Below, in pieces: positions 1-7,836 of a DNA stretch of 33,685 nucleotides. Position 1 is the first letter of the stretch. Each line of letters begins with the position of its first letter. The notes under the pieces are model-generated. The model had not been told where the DNA came from, did no database searches, and saw only the letters and a list, made by a program, of their open reading frames with translations. The stretch spans positions 1-33,685 of the forward strand of contig JAUNDI010000002.1 of NCBI GenBank assembly GCA_030526155.1. The letters run 5' to 3'. The position numbers were made by a program, and so were the translations under genes. Origin of the DNA: Bacteroidia bacterium (GTDB lineage Bacteria; Bacteroidota; Bacteroidia; Bacteroidales; Marinilabiliaceae).

Positions 1-105
1 TGTAGAGCCTTTTCATGAAAAGGCTCCGTATTATTGGGTTAAACGTTATACTCTATTTAATCTATTTTCTTGCGGCGTGGAGCCTTTTCATGAAAAGGCT
101 CTACA
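1..105. repeat. Composite inverted repeat built from two palindromes
   Basis: Bases 1-27 are the exact reverse complement of bases 79-105, so the segment is a 27-bp perfect inverted repeat with a 51-nt spacer (28-78). Each arm itself contains a 22-bp perfect palindrome (5-26 and 80-101) with core AGCCTTTTCATGAAAAGGCT. The left arm begins at the first base of the window, so the true repeat may extend further left. Neither palindrome is followed by a T-tract on either strand, so they do not look like ordinary terminators. The layout resembles REP/BIME-type intergenic repeats or a very small non-autonomous element; no coding sequence is inside. Confidence 0.85.
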
Positions 106-141
106 ATGGTTGTTGTTTGTGTTGAGGATTAAGGTTAATTG

Positions 142-954
142 CTATTTGATATATCTATTTCGAAACTCTATTATAATATTCTTCATCTCTTCGGGAAGGT
201 ATGTTAATGCTTTGTTTTCTATCCATTCTGGAATTCCCCATAGAGCTTTGGCTATGCTGCCTACTATTGCGCCTAACGTGTCAGCATCTCCACCTAAAGA
301 GACAGCTTTTCTTACGGCATCTTCATAACTAGTTGAATTTATAATAATCCACAATGCTACTGGAACTGTACCTTGGCATGTTTCGTCGAACTTGTTCCTG
401 TATCGTTCTATATCAATTTTAAATTCTCGTGAATCTATGCCGTACATCCCTATGCTTTGACGTAGGGCGTAGTCTCGTATCTCTTCTTTAGTAAAGGTGT
501 TATTTTGTTGTTTCCTAATAAACTCTCGACATCCATATATTGCGCAAGCTACAGATTGAGCACCTTTAATACCCTCTATGTGGTTATGCGTGCATTCCGC
601 CGACTTTTGGGCTTGTGACATCACTTCGTCATTATTAAAGCGCCATCCAATGGGACTAACGCGCATAGCTGAGCCATTACCAAACGAGTTGTACGGTTTT
701 GGAGAGCTGCTTGCTACCCATTGTGCGAATCTTCCACCATATCCACCCATAGGGTGTTGGTATTTATTGCACCAATTATGTATGTACTTCCCATACTCCT
801 CCGAGTTGTGAAGTATAGCGTCTGCTACCGCTATTGTACATATAGTATCATCCGTAAAACCATTCTTATCTGAGAATAGCTCAAAGTTGTAGTCGTTGGT
901 TGGAGAGAACTCCCACCGACTACCTATTATGTCTCCTATTATTGCTCCAAGCAT
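142..954 (-). CDS. ADP-ribosylglycohydrolase family protein
   Basis: This 270-residue protein belongs to the ADP-ribosylglycohydrolase (DraG/ARH) family, all-alpha dinuclear-metal enzymes that remove ADP-ribose from proteins or small molecules. The family signatures are present: GAIIGDIIGS at residues 3-12, the metal-binding FTDDT at 33-37 (Asp35, Asp36), a central SFGNGSAMRVSPIG stretch, and the C-terminal metal motif GGDADTLGA beginning at residue 221 (Asp223, Asp225). The length is normal and there is no signal peptide, so it should be cytoplasmic. It is transcribed alone, towards the palindromic repeat at 1-105. No ADP-ribosyltransferase partner is visible, so the substrate cannot be named. 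Many bacterial members act on small ADP-ribosyl compounds rather than on a dedicated partner toxin. Confidence 0.9.
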   Translation of the reverse strand: MLGAIIGDIIGSRWEFSPTNDYNFELFSDKNGFTDDTICTIAVADAILHNSEEYGKYIHNWCNKYQHPMGGYGGRFAQWVASSSPKPYNSFGNGSAMRVSPIGWRFNNDEVMSQAQKSAECTHNHIEGIKGAQSVACAIYGCREFIRKQQNNTFTKEEIRDYALRQSIGMYGIDSREFKIDIERYRNKFDETCQGTVPVALWIIINSTSYEDAVRKAVSLGGDADTLGAIVGSIAKALWGIPEWIENKALTYLPEEMKNIIIEFRNRYIK

Positions 955-1009
955 AGTGTATGGTCTTTGTTTGCTCGCAAATTTTTATTTATGTTACTAG
1001 TTAATACTG

Positions 1010-1017
1010 CAAAGATA
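1010..1017 (-). promoter_or_regulatory. Possible -7 promoter box for the ADP-ribosylglycohydrolase
   Basis: On the minus strand this reads TATCTTTG, an exact match to the Bacteroidota -7 consensus TAnnTTTG, about 55 nt upstream of the start codon at 954. The nearest TTTG upstream (plus-strand CAAA at 1032-1035) is only 14 nt away, shorter than the 19-20 nt seen at the other promoters of this window, so only the -7 element is supported. Confidence 0.4.
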
Positions 1018-1172
1018 CTAGCATGATATGCCAAATGATGGCTCATCTATATATGGTAATACTCTTATTGCGTACTTTTAGTTTCTTTAACTCAGATATG
1101 CCTATGAATTAATTGTTTATGGCGGTGGTGTTGTAACCTAACCATCATCTTTTTCGTCTAAGAGATAGATTA

Positions 1173-1202
1173 TTGATGTTAGCAATTTTATTTTTATCTT
1201 TG
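1173..1202 (+). promoter_or_regulatory. sigma-ABfr-type promoter of ahcY
   Basis: TTG at 1173-1175, a 19-nt spacer, then TATCTTTG at 1195-1202, matching the Bacteroidota consensus TTTG / TAnnTTTG. Transcription would begin near 1209, leaving a leader of about 40 nt before ahcY. No riboswitch-like fold for S-adenosylhomocysteine or SAM was recognised in that short leader. The rest of 955-1172 shows nothing else identifiable apart from a repeat-like stretch near 969-988. Confidence 0.7.
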
Positions 1203-1248
1203 TAGTTTAGTAGTCTTGTTTATTTGTTGAATAACTTTATACAATACA

Positions 1249-2670
1249 ATGATATCTTTTATTGATGAAAATCAGTACCCATATAAGGTAGCTGACATTA
1301 ATTTGGCGGCTTTCGGTCGCGAGGAAATTAGCATCTCAGAGCTTGAGATGCCTGGTCTTATGGAGCTTCGTAAGCGTTATGCTGATAAGAAACCTCTCAA
1401 GGGTGCTCGTATTACCGGTTCACTTCACATGACAATTCAGACAGCCATTCTCATTGAGACATTAGTTGCTCTTGGTGCTGAGGTTCGTTGGTGTTCATGT
1501 AATATTTACTCTACTCAAGATCATGCAGCAGCTGCTATTGCTAAGGCTGGCGTACCTGTATTTGCATGGAAGGGTGAGTCGCTCGCTGAATATTGGTGGT
1601 GTACAAAGATGGCACTTGACTTTGGTAATGGTCTTGGTCCTAATCTTATAGTTGACGATGGCGGTGATGCTACACTTCTTATTCATAAGGGTGTAGAGGC
1701 ACAAAAAGATCCATCTATCCTTGAGAAGGATTATTCTGATTGTGGCGAAGACTACCAAGAGTTGATAGAGCTTTTGCGTATGATGCAAGGTCATATCAAC
1801 TGGGAGAAAATAGCAGCAGATGTAAAGGGTGTTTCTGAGGAGACAACAACAGGTGTTCACCGCCTCTACCAAATGATGGAGAAGGGTGAACTTTTGTTCC
1901 CTGCTATTAACGTTAATGACTCCGTTACAAAGAGTAAGTTTGATAACCTATATGGTTGCCGTGAGTCTCTTGCAGATGGTATCAAGCGTGGTACTGACGT
2001 TATGGTAGCCGGTAAGGTAGCCGTAGTGTGTGGATATGGTGATGTAGGTAAGGGTTGTGCTCAATCTATGAGAGGCTTTGGCGCACGTGTTATTGTAACA
2101 GAGATCGACCCTATCTGCGCATTACAAGCAGCTATGGAGGGCTATGAGGTTAAGACTGTAGATGACGTAGTAGAGATTGGTGATATCTTCGTAACATGTA
2201 CTGGTAACTGTGATATTATTACAGCAGAGCACATGTCAAAGATGAAGGATCAGGCTATTGTATGTAATATTGGTCATTTTGACAATGAGATACAGGTGTC
2301 ACGTTTGGAGCAGTGGCCAGGTATTAAGGAGGTAAATGTTAAACCACAAGTTGATAAGTTTATCTTCCCTGATGGTCATTGTATCATTCTTCTTAGCCGT
2401 GGTCGCCTTGTGAACCTTGGCAACGCTACAGGTCACCCATCATTTGTGATGTCCAACTCGTTTACAAACCAGACATTGGCACAGTTGGAGTTGTGGCAAA
2501 ATCAATATGAGGTAGGTGTGTATCGTTTGCCAAAGCATCTTGATGAGGAGGTAGCTCGTTTGCACCTTGCTAAGTTGGGTGTACATCTAACAACCTTGTC
2601 GCAGAAGCAAGCAGATTATATTGGAGTAAAAGTAGAGGGTCCTTATAAGACAGACTTCTACAGATACTAA
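1249..2670 (+). CDS. ahcY: S-adenosylhomocysteinase
   Basis: This cytoplasmic, NAD-dependent enzyme hydrolyses S-adenosylhomocysteine to adenosine and homocysteine, removing the product inhibitor of SAM-dependent methyltransferases. The 473-residue length fits bacterial AhcY. Visible hallmarks are the N-terminal substrate region ([14 protein letters not shown] and [11 protein letters not shown], about residues 59-97), [26 protein letters not shown], the NAD-binding Rossmann motif GYGDVGKG near residue 260, GHFDNEI, and the conserved C-terminal KTDFYRY that completes the neighbour's cofactor site in the tetramer. The start follows a good promoter and a short leader. The next gene, a chemoreceptor-like protein, begins 40 nt after the stop with no promoter motif between, so the two may be co-transcribed. 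Confidence 0.98.
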   Translation: MISFIDENQYPYKVADINLAAFGREEISISELEMPGLMELRKRYADKKPLKGARITGSLHMTIQTAILIETLVALGAEVRWCSCNIYSTQDHAAAAIAKAGVPVFAWKGESLAEYWWCTKMALDFGNGLGPNLIVDDGGDATLLIHKGVEAQKDPSILEKDYSDCGEDYQELIELLRMMQGHINWEKIAADVKGVSEETTTGVHRLYQMMEKGELLFPAINVNDSVTKSKFDNLYGCRESLADGIKRGTDVMVAGKVAVVCGYGDVGKGCAQSMRGFGARVIVTEIDPICALQAAMEGYEVKTVDDVVEIGDIFVTCTGNCDIITAEHMSKMKDQAIVCNIGHFDNEIQVSRLEQWPGIKEVNVKPQVDKFIFPDGHCIILLSRGRLVNLGNATGHPSFVMSNSFTNQTLAQLELWQNQYEVGVYRLPKHLDEEVARLHLAKLGVHLTTLSQKQADYIGVKVEGPYKTDFYRY

Positions 2671-2710
2671 TACTTTTCACCTAAACAACCTATTTTATAC
2701 TTCTTGTACA

Positions 2711-4555
2711 ATGAATTTAACGTTTTATAGATTAAGCCGAATCAAGTATTCCATAGCGTTACTTGTAACGTTGGTTTCTGGAGTGTCATGCCTTTTAATG
2801 ATACTTCTTTCAATAGAAATATCCAAGACCTCTATTGAAGACGAACTTGCTAAGGCTTTGCAAATAGATGCTAAGATTCTAGTACAGGAGGTAACGGAAT
2901 TTCAGGATATGCAGAACTCACAAGTTTCTGCAGTCGCAAGTTCCGCTTTTGTTGATTTTGATAATCTTGATGACATCAATAGCCCTCGTTTAGTAGGGCT
3001 ATTGAATAGTCTCAAGAATGTTGCCGAATCAGATGAGCATATATCCCATTATGTCGTTATTAACCTTAAAGGAGAAGGAAGGTCGACTAAGGGACAAATA
3101 GCTAATTACAACGACCGTAAATACTACAGAAGTATTATAGAGACAGGGTCGTGCGTACCAGAGCGTGTGGTTAGTCGTACCACTGGTGCTCATACAATAA
3201 TGTATGCTAAGCCTATTATCAATTCGAAAGGTAAAACTATAGGCGTATTGGCATCAGGTATAGATAATTTGGTATTCTGTAAGATGATGAATGATATTCA
3301 CATAGGCTCGCAGAATCCTTATCTTGTAAAATATGATGGTGAGTTGATATCTCACAAGGATATGTCTCTTGTCAATTCGGGTGTAAATGTTTTGTCAGAA
3401 GGATACCCTGATTTTTACAAAACCGTTTGTGCGGCAAAAGAGCCAGGTTATGAGATATACGACGAAGAGGAGATATTGCCAGATGGTACAAAGAAGGTTC
3501 GTACTATAATGGCTGGATATTGTCCATTGGATGCTACACCATGGGTAGTAATAGTCCCAATGGACCAGGCAGAAGCAAATAATATTAGTTCTATGGCCCA
3601 GCAAGTGGGAATATTTGGATGTATTCTCATTTTGATAGTTTCGTTATTGGGTATATATATAGGAGCGAAGATAGGCGCACCTATCGCTGCAGCTGAGAAG
3701 ATTATCTCTCATATGGAGAATGGGGTTGTCAATGAAGACGTCCTCACGGCAAAGCAGTGGAGAGTAATGCTTGAGAGACCCGACGAGTTAGGTAAGTTAG
3801 GCGTCAGCGTGAGAAATTTGATTATTAAGCTAAAGAATGTACTTGGGGATATACAGAACTCGTCAGAACAGTTGACAGTAAATGCTGGTCAGATTAGTTC
3901 CTCAAGTCAGAGCGTATCAGATGGAGTGAATCAGCAGGCTAATATGACAGATAACGTATCTTCTACTATGGAGGAGATTAGTGGTGTTATTCGTATGAAT
4001 GCCGAAAACTCACAAGAGACACTCAACTTAGCTAGAAATTGTGTATCTCAAGGTAGAGAGGGTCTTGACGCAGTAATGCGTACTCAGAGCTTTATGCATG
4101 AGATCTTGGAGAAGATTGACGTCATAAATGCTATTGCAGAGCAGACTAATATTCTATCTCTAAATGCAAGTATTGAGGCCGCAAGAGCAGGAGCAGCAGG
4201 TAAGGGCTTTTCAATAGTAGCCAATGAGGTGAGAAATCTAGCCCAATTAACCCAAGATGCTGCCAACGATATAGTCTCTCTTGTAGACAATACAGCAAAG
4301 GCTTCGGATGTTAGTGAGGCCAAGATAAAATCTCTATTGGAGGAGATAGAGAGAACTGATAATCTTGTTCAAATGATTAGTAACGCTAGTGTGGAACAAG
4401 AGGTAGGTTCCCGAAATGTTACTCACTCTATGGAGCAGATGAATATTGTGACACAGCATAATGCTGCATCGGCTGAAGAGCTCAGTTCTATGGCTCAAGA
4501 GCTAGCATCTCTTGCTGTAATGTTGCAGTCAGCTATTAAATTCTTTAAATTTTAG
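2711..4555 (+). CDS. Methyl-accepting chemotaxis-type receptor with Cache sensor
   Basis: This 614-residue membrane receptor has the full chemoreceptor layout: a first membrane helix (about 11-37), an extracytoplasmic double-Cache-like sensor (about 40-290, with the [14 protein letters not shown] and [17 protein letters not shown] stretches typical of Cache domains), a second membrane helix (about 297-320), a HAMP-like linker containing [14 protein letters not shown], and a long helical signalling domain (about 370-614). The hairpin tip that contacts CheA/CheW is near residues 468-513 ([20 protein letters not shown], then [16 protein letters not shown]). There is no C-terminal NWETF-type CheR tether. 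No cheA, cheW, cheR or motility gene lies in the window. The ligand cannot be inferred. The gene follows ahcY closely, and the trp promoter begins 10 nt past its stop. Confidence 0.93.
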   Translation: MNLTFYRLSRIKYSIALLVTLVSGVSCLLMILLSIEISKTSIEDELAKALQIDAKILVQEVTEFQDMQNSQVSAVASSAFVDFDNLDDINSPRLVGLLNSLKNVAESDEHISHYVVINLKGEGRSTKGQIANYNDRKYYRSIIETGSCVPERVVSRTTGAHTIMYAKPIINSKGKTIGVLASGIDNLVFCKMMNDIHIGSQNPYLVKYDGELISHKDMSLVNSGVNVLSEGYPDFYKTVCAAKEPGYEIYDEEEILPDGTKKVRTIMAGYCPLDATPWVVIVPMDQAEANNISSMAQQVGIFGCILILIVSLLGIYIGAKIGAPIAAAEKIISHMENGVVNEDVLTAKQWRVMLERPDELGKLGVSVRNLIIKLKNVLGDIQNSSEQLTVNAGQISSSSQSVSDGVNQQANMTDNVSSTMEEISGVIRMNAENSQETLNLARNCVSQGREGLDAVMRTQSFMHEILEKIDVINAIAEQTNILSLNASIEAARAGAAGKGFSIVANEVRNLAQLTQDAANDIVSLVDNTAKASDVSEAKIKSLLEEIERTDNLVQMISNASVEQEVGSRNVTHSMEQMNIVTQHNAASAEELSSMAQELASLAVMLQSAIKFFKF

Positions 4556-4564
4556 CTCTTAATA

Positions 4565-4595
4565 TTTGAATTTGTCAGATTAAGTGGTATTTTTG
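4565..4595 (+). promoter_or_regulatory. sigma-ABfr-type promoter of the trp operon
   Basis: TTTG at 4565-4568, a 19-nt spacer, then TATTTTTG at 4588-4595: an exact match to both Bacteroidota promoter elements at the preferred spacing. The predicted start site near 4602 puts the leader peptide ATG about 23 nt into the transcript. The promoter lies immediately after the stop codon of the upstream receptor gene. Confidence 0.75.
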
Positions 4596-4624
4596 TATTC
4601 GTAAATAAGTCAATAAAGCAAAAT

Positions 4625-4684
4625 ATGAAGAATATGTCTCTAATATGGTGGCGTTGGCAACTTCCTTCCAGAGTACGGAGGTAA
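4625..4684 (+). CDS. trpL: trp operon leader peptide
   Basis: A 19-codon reading frame encodes MKNMSLIWWRWQLPSRVRR and ends with TAA at 4682-4684. Three of its codons at positions 8, 9 and 11 are TGG, the pattern expected of a tryptophan-sensing leader peptide. It lies between a strong promoter match (4565-4595) and a Rho-independent terminator (4722-4755) upstream of trpE. It is too short for routine gene calling. In the enteric mechanism, scarcity of charged tRNA-Trp stalls the ribosome on the Trp codons and prevents the terminator from forming. Here the last Trp codon (4655-4657) overlaps the 5' arm of the first competing hairpin (GGCAAC, 4656-4661), which fits that mechanism. There is no Shine-Dalgarno sequence, as is normal for this phylum. 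Confidence 0.85.
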   Translation: MKNMSLIWWRWQLPSRVRR

Positions 4685-4725
4685 GCGATAGCCTGTTGCC
4701 TATAGAGTAATAGAATACAACAAGC
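4656..4725 (+). promoter_or_regulatory. Competing hairpins of the trp attenuator
   Basis: Two mutually exclusive pairings precede the terminator. Segment 1:2 pairs GGCAAC (4656-4661) with GTTGCC (4695-4700). Segment 2:3, the antiterminator, pairs 4691-4698 (GCCTGTTG) with 4718-4725 (CAACAAGC), seven of eight bases matched, and can be extended by CTAT (4700-4703) with ATAG (4710-4713). Segment 3 runs into the first four bases of the terminator's 5' arm, so forming 2:3 would break the terminator. The pairings were found by eye and have not been energy-minimised. Confidence 0.7.
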
Positions 4726-4755
4726 CTTGTCGATAACTCCGACGAGGCTTTTTTT
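4722..4755 (+). terminator. trp attenuator terminator
   Basis: An 11-bp stem pairs AAGCCTTGTCG (4722-4732) with CGACGAGGCTT (4740-4750), with one G-U pair and a 7-nt loop, followed directly by T's through 4755. It lies upstream of trpE and downstream of the Trp-rich leader peptide, so it serves as the conditional terminator of the attenuator. Confidence 0.85.
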
Positions 4756-4801
4756 ATTTGTTGACTTAGGATATTAACACAGAATATAAATACAAAGAAA
4801 T

Positions 4802-6211
4802 ATGACACAGATTCACGCACATGTTACACAGGTTCCAGCACAGATATCAGATGTGATTACGCCTGTTTCGGCCTACTTGAAGCTACGTGATGTCTATCCC
4901 AACACCGCGCTACTCGAGAGTACAGATTACCACACATACGCATATGCTATGTCGTTTGTCTGCTTCGACCCTATATCAGAGTTTATAGTTGAGGGTAATA
5001 AGATGAAGATTTTGACAGACAATATTGTGACTACAGAAAAAGATATTACATCTGTAGGTGAGGCTGTCAAGGAGTTAGATAAGTATATATCCTCTTTCGA
5101 GGTAAAAAGTGATAGCCCAGAGGCACAGTTTAATGGCGTATTTGGTTATACTGGTTATGATGCCGTACAACATTTTGACTCTTTGAAATTACAAGACAAG
5201 TCGGATAAGCCATACGCAGTTCCAGATATTAGATATACAGCATACCGCAAGATATTAGCTTTCTCGCATTTTTCTCATAGAATGTTCCTTTTGGAGAATC
5301 TGAGAGCAGATGAGCAGTCGGATGCTGACCGTCTATTCGATTTCTTCCACAATCCAGTACTTTCGCAGTTTACATTTACCCCACTAAATGATGAGCAATC
5401 AAATGTAACAGACGAGGAGTACAAGAAGATGGTAACTAAAGGCAAGGAGCATTGCTATAGGGGTGATGTATTCCAAATCGTACTAAGCCGTCAGTTCTCT
5501 AGAGGCTTTGAGGGTGATGAGTTTAATGTCTATAGAGCTCTCCGCCATGTCAACCCTTCGCCATATATGTTCTTCTTTGATTATGGTACATACAAAATAT
5601 TTGGCTCTTCACCAGAGACAGAGTTGTTAATAAAGAAGGGTGTAGCTCAAATTAACCCTATAGCGGGAACATTTAAGCGCACGGGCGACGAGGAAAAGGA
5701 TAAGGAGTTGGCTGAACTCCTCAAAGTCGACCCTAAAGAGTCAGCAGAGCATATCATGCTAGTAGATTTGGCTCGTAACGATTTAAGCCGTCATTGTGAA
5801 AATGTCAAGGTTAATAATTTCAAAGAGATACAATTCTACTCTCATGTACTTCACATGGTGTCCAATGTAAGCGGTCAGCTTGTAGACGGAGCTACGACAG
5901 CTGAGTTGATGGCAGCAACATTCCCAGCAGGTACATTAAGCGGAGCTCCTAAGTATAAAGCCATGGAGTTGATTGATAGTATTGAGAACCAACCACGTGG
6001 TATATATGGCGGTTGCATTGGTATAATGCGTTTTGATGGCGATTTTGACCAAGCTATCATGATTCGTACATTCCTTTCCAAAGGCAATAGGCTCTATTAT
6101 CAAGCTGGTGCAGGAGTAGTGGCGAAGAGTGTAGAGGATAACGAACTTCAGGAGGTAAACAATAAATTAGGAGCTCTTACTAAGGCTCTCGAGATAGCAA
6201 AGGACTTTTAA
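4802..6211 (+). CDS. trpE: Anthranilate synthase component I
   Basis: TrpE converts chorismate plus ammonia to anthranilate, the first committed step of tryptophan synthesis, using ammonia supplied by TrpG. The 469-residue protein has the N-terminal regulatory motif LLES at 37-40, the site through which tryptophan inhibits TrpE allosterically, and a C-terminal chorismate-binding domain with PIAGTFKRTGDEEKD, LVDLARNDL, TFPAGTLSGAPK and YQAGAGVVAKS. The presence of LLES and the trpGDC neighbours distinguishes it from PabB. It is the first structural gene after the attenuator, so it is controlled both at transcription (leader peptide) and probably by feedback inhibition. The stop is 12 nt before the trpG ATG. 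Confidence 0.97.
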   Translation: MTQIHAHVTQVPAQISDVITPVSAYLKLRDVYPNTALLESTDYHTYAYAMSFVCFDPISEFIVEGNKMKILTDNIVTTEKDITSVGEAVKELDKYISSFEVKSDSPEAQFNGVFGYTGYDAVQHFDSLKLQDKSDKPYAVPDIRYTAYRKILAFSHFSHRMFLLENLRADEQSDADRLFDFFHNPVLSQFTFTPLNDEQSNVTDEEYKKMVTKGKEHCYRGDVFQIVLSRQFSRGFEGDEFNVYRALRHVNPSPYMFFFDYGTYKIFGSSPETELLIKKGVAQINPIAGTFKRTGDEEKDKELAELLKVDPKESAEHIMLVDLARNDLSRHCENVKVNNFKEIQFYSHVLHMVSNVSGQLVDGATTAELMAATFPAGTLSGAPKYKAMELIDSIENQPRGIYGGCIGIMRFDGDFDQAIMIRTFLSKGNRLYYQAGAGVVAKSVEDNELQEVNNKLGALTKALEIAKDF

Positions 6212-6223
6212 TATTTGACGACG

Positions 6224-6823
6224 ATGGAAAGTAATAATAAAAATCTCAGAGTCTTGGTACTCGATAACTATGACTCATTTGTATATAATCTTGTTCATTA
6301 TCTAAAAGAGATATTGGGTGGCAGAGGTACTGTAGATATTTATCGAAATGACGAGATATCTATTGAAGAGGTGGCAAAATACGACAAGATTCTTCTCTCT
6401 CCTGGTCCTGGTATTCCAGATGAGGCTGGAATACTAAAGGAACTTATCCGTACATATGGTGCAACTAAAAGCATTCTCGGAGTATGTCTTGGATGTCAAG
6501 CCATAGCAGAGGTATATGGTGGTCAGATAATCAACATGAAAGATGTATACCATGGCGTAGCATTAGATACCCTCACGACAGAGAAAGATGAGTACCTTTT
6601 TGCCGGTCTTCCTTTTATTTTCAAATCGGGTCGTTACCACTCTTGGGTGGTAGATGCGAAGACATTGCCAAATTGTCTTACTATTATCTCTCGTGACCTT
6701 GACACTGGTATGGTAATGGGAATACGACATAATGAGTATGACGTAAGAGGAGTACAATTCCACCCCGAGTCGGTTCTTACAGAAGGCGGAATGCAAATGA
6801 TAAAGAACTGGATAGAAAAATAG
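6224..6823 (+). CDS. trpG: Anthranilate synthase component II (glutamine amidotransferase)
   Basis: TrpG is the class I glutamine amidotransferase that hydrolyses glutamine and passes ammonia to TrpE. The 199-residue protein has the expected DNYDSFVYNLVHYL start, SPGPGIP, the nucleophile elbow GVCLGCQ (Cys88) and the catalytic GVQFHPESV (His180, Glu182). The second position after the nucleophile loop is Cys where His is more usual (GVCLGHQ). An in-frame TTG lies three codons upstream at 6215, but the ATG at 6224 is preferred because it fits the usual start and leaves a normal 12-nt gap after trpE. It is not fused to TrpD, unlike the enteric arrangement. Confidence 0.95.
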   Translation: MESNNKNLRVLVLDNYDSFVYNLVHYLKEILGGRGTVDIYRNDEISIEEVAKYDKILLSPGPGIPDEAGILKELIRTYGATKSILGVCLGCQAIAEVYGGQIINMKDVYHGVALDTLTTEKDEYLFAGLPFIFKSGRYHSWVVDAKTLPNCLTIISRDLDTGMVMGIRHNEYDVRGVQFHPESVLTEGGMQMIKNWIEK

Positions 6824-6848
6824 TCTCACATACACACACATACACGCA

Positions 6849-7835
6849 ATGAAAGCAATATTAAACCATATAGCAGAGTATAAGATGCTCACACGTCAGC
6901 AAGCGCATGACGTGTTGATGAATATCGCTCAAGGAAAATATAATAATAGTCAGGTAGCCGCATTCCTAGGCTGTTACACTATGCGTCCAGCAATGGTGGA
7001 CGAGCTAATAGGTTTTCAAGATGCCCTACTAGAGTGCTGCAAGAAAATCGACTTGTCTGAATTTGACTGTATGGATCTTGTCGGCACGGGCGGCGATTGC
7101 AAGAATACCTTTAATATCTCTACACTCTCTACCTTTGTCCTTGCAGGTGCAGGTATAAAAGTATCTAAGCATGGTAATTATGGTGTATCCTCAGGCTGTG
7201 GTTCTAGTAACGTTCTTGAGTCTTTAGGCTATAAGTTTACATCTGACCAGGATGAATTAAAGCGCCAAGTGGATAAGGCGGGTATCTGCTTCCTCCACGC
7301 TCCTCTATTCAATCCAGGTATGAAGGCTATAGCCCCATTCCGTAAAGAGCTTGGTGTAAAGACATTCTTCAATATCCTTGGTCCGCTTGTTAATCCATCG
7401 TTCCCAAAGAATCAGATGTCAGGTGTGTTTAATCTCGAGACATTGCGTCTATATAACTATATCTTCCAAAAGTCAGGTAAAAAATTCTGTGTTCTATATG
7501 CTCTTGATGGATACGATGAGATATCTCTTACTGGAGGCTGTAAACTGATTACAAACGAAGGCGAGAAAGTAGTCTATCCAGAAGATATGGGATTCCGAAC
7601 ATTAAAGCCAGAGGAGATAGCAGGCGGTAATACTGTAGAAGAGGCAAAAGAGGTATTTTTGAATATTATTTCAGGTAAGGGTACCGAGGCGCAAAGAAGT
7701 GTAGTGTTGGCAAATTCTGCATGGGGTATTAAGACTTTCTATCCTGAGCTCTCTTTTGAGGAGGCTAAGGCTAAGGCTATAGAGAGCCTTGATGGAGGTA
7801 AGGCATTAGAGGTATTGAAGAAACTAGTAGGGTAA
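6849..7835 (+). CDS. trpD: Anthranilate phosphoribosyltransferase
   Basis: TrpD joins anthranilate to PRPP, giving phosphoribosylanthranilate. The 328-residue length is normal for a stand-alone enzyme. The PRPP-binding GTGGD motif is at residues 79-83, followed by NISTLSTFVLAGAG, KHGNYGVSSGCGSSNVLESLG (the family's KHGN and GS loop, with Tyr and Cys substitutions near it), FFNILGPLVNP, and DGYDEIS in place of the common DGLDEIS. The gene begins 25 nt after trpG and its stop is separated from the trpC ATG by a single base, so tight co-expression with trpC is expected. Confidence 0.96.
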   Translation: MKAILNHIAEYKMLTRQQAHDVLMNIAQGKYNNSQVAAFLGCYTMRPAMVDELIGFQDALLECCKKIDLSEFDCMDLVGTGGDCKNTFNISTLSTFVLAGAGIKVSKHGNYGVSSGCGSSNVLESLGYKFTSDQDELKRQVDKAGICFLHAPLFNPGMKAIAPFRKELGVKTFFNILGPLVNPSFPKNQMSGVFNLETLRLYNYIFQKSGKKFCVLYALDGYDEISLTGGCKLITNEGEKVVYPEDMGFRTLKPEEIAGGNTVEEAKEVFLNIISGKGTEAQRSVVLANSAWGIKTFYPELSFEEAKAKAIESLDGGKALEVLKKLVG

Positions 7836-7836
7836 G

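Noticed and set aside
5-101. Rho-independent terminators for the ADP-ribosylglycohydrolase
   Set aside because: The palindromes form perfect stems but no T-run follows on either strand, and the pair is arranged as a larger inverted repeat.
142-954. Toxin-antitoxin pair of the DarT/DarG type
   Set aside because: The protein is an ADP-ribosylglycohydrolase (DraG-like), not a macrodomain antitoxin, and there is no toxin gene beside it.
1203-1248. SAH or SAM riboswitch before ahcY
   Set aside because: The leader is only about 40 nt and A/T-rich, with no recognisable paired core.
1495-1872. A 125-codon minus-strand frame inside ahcY
   Set aside because: Antisense shadow of a highly conserved enzyme.
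4575-4820. An 81-codon minus-strand frame across the trp leader
   Set aside because: The region is fully explained by the promoter, leader peptide and terminator on the plus strand.
6215-6223. TTG start for trpG three codons upstream of the ATG
   Set aside because: The ATG at 6224 is a normal start with ordinary spacing; the TTG adds only MTT and nothing supports it.
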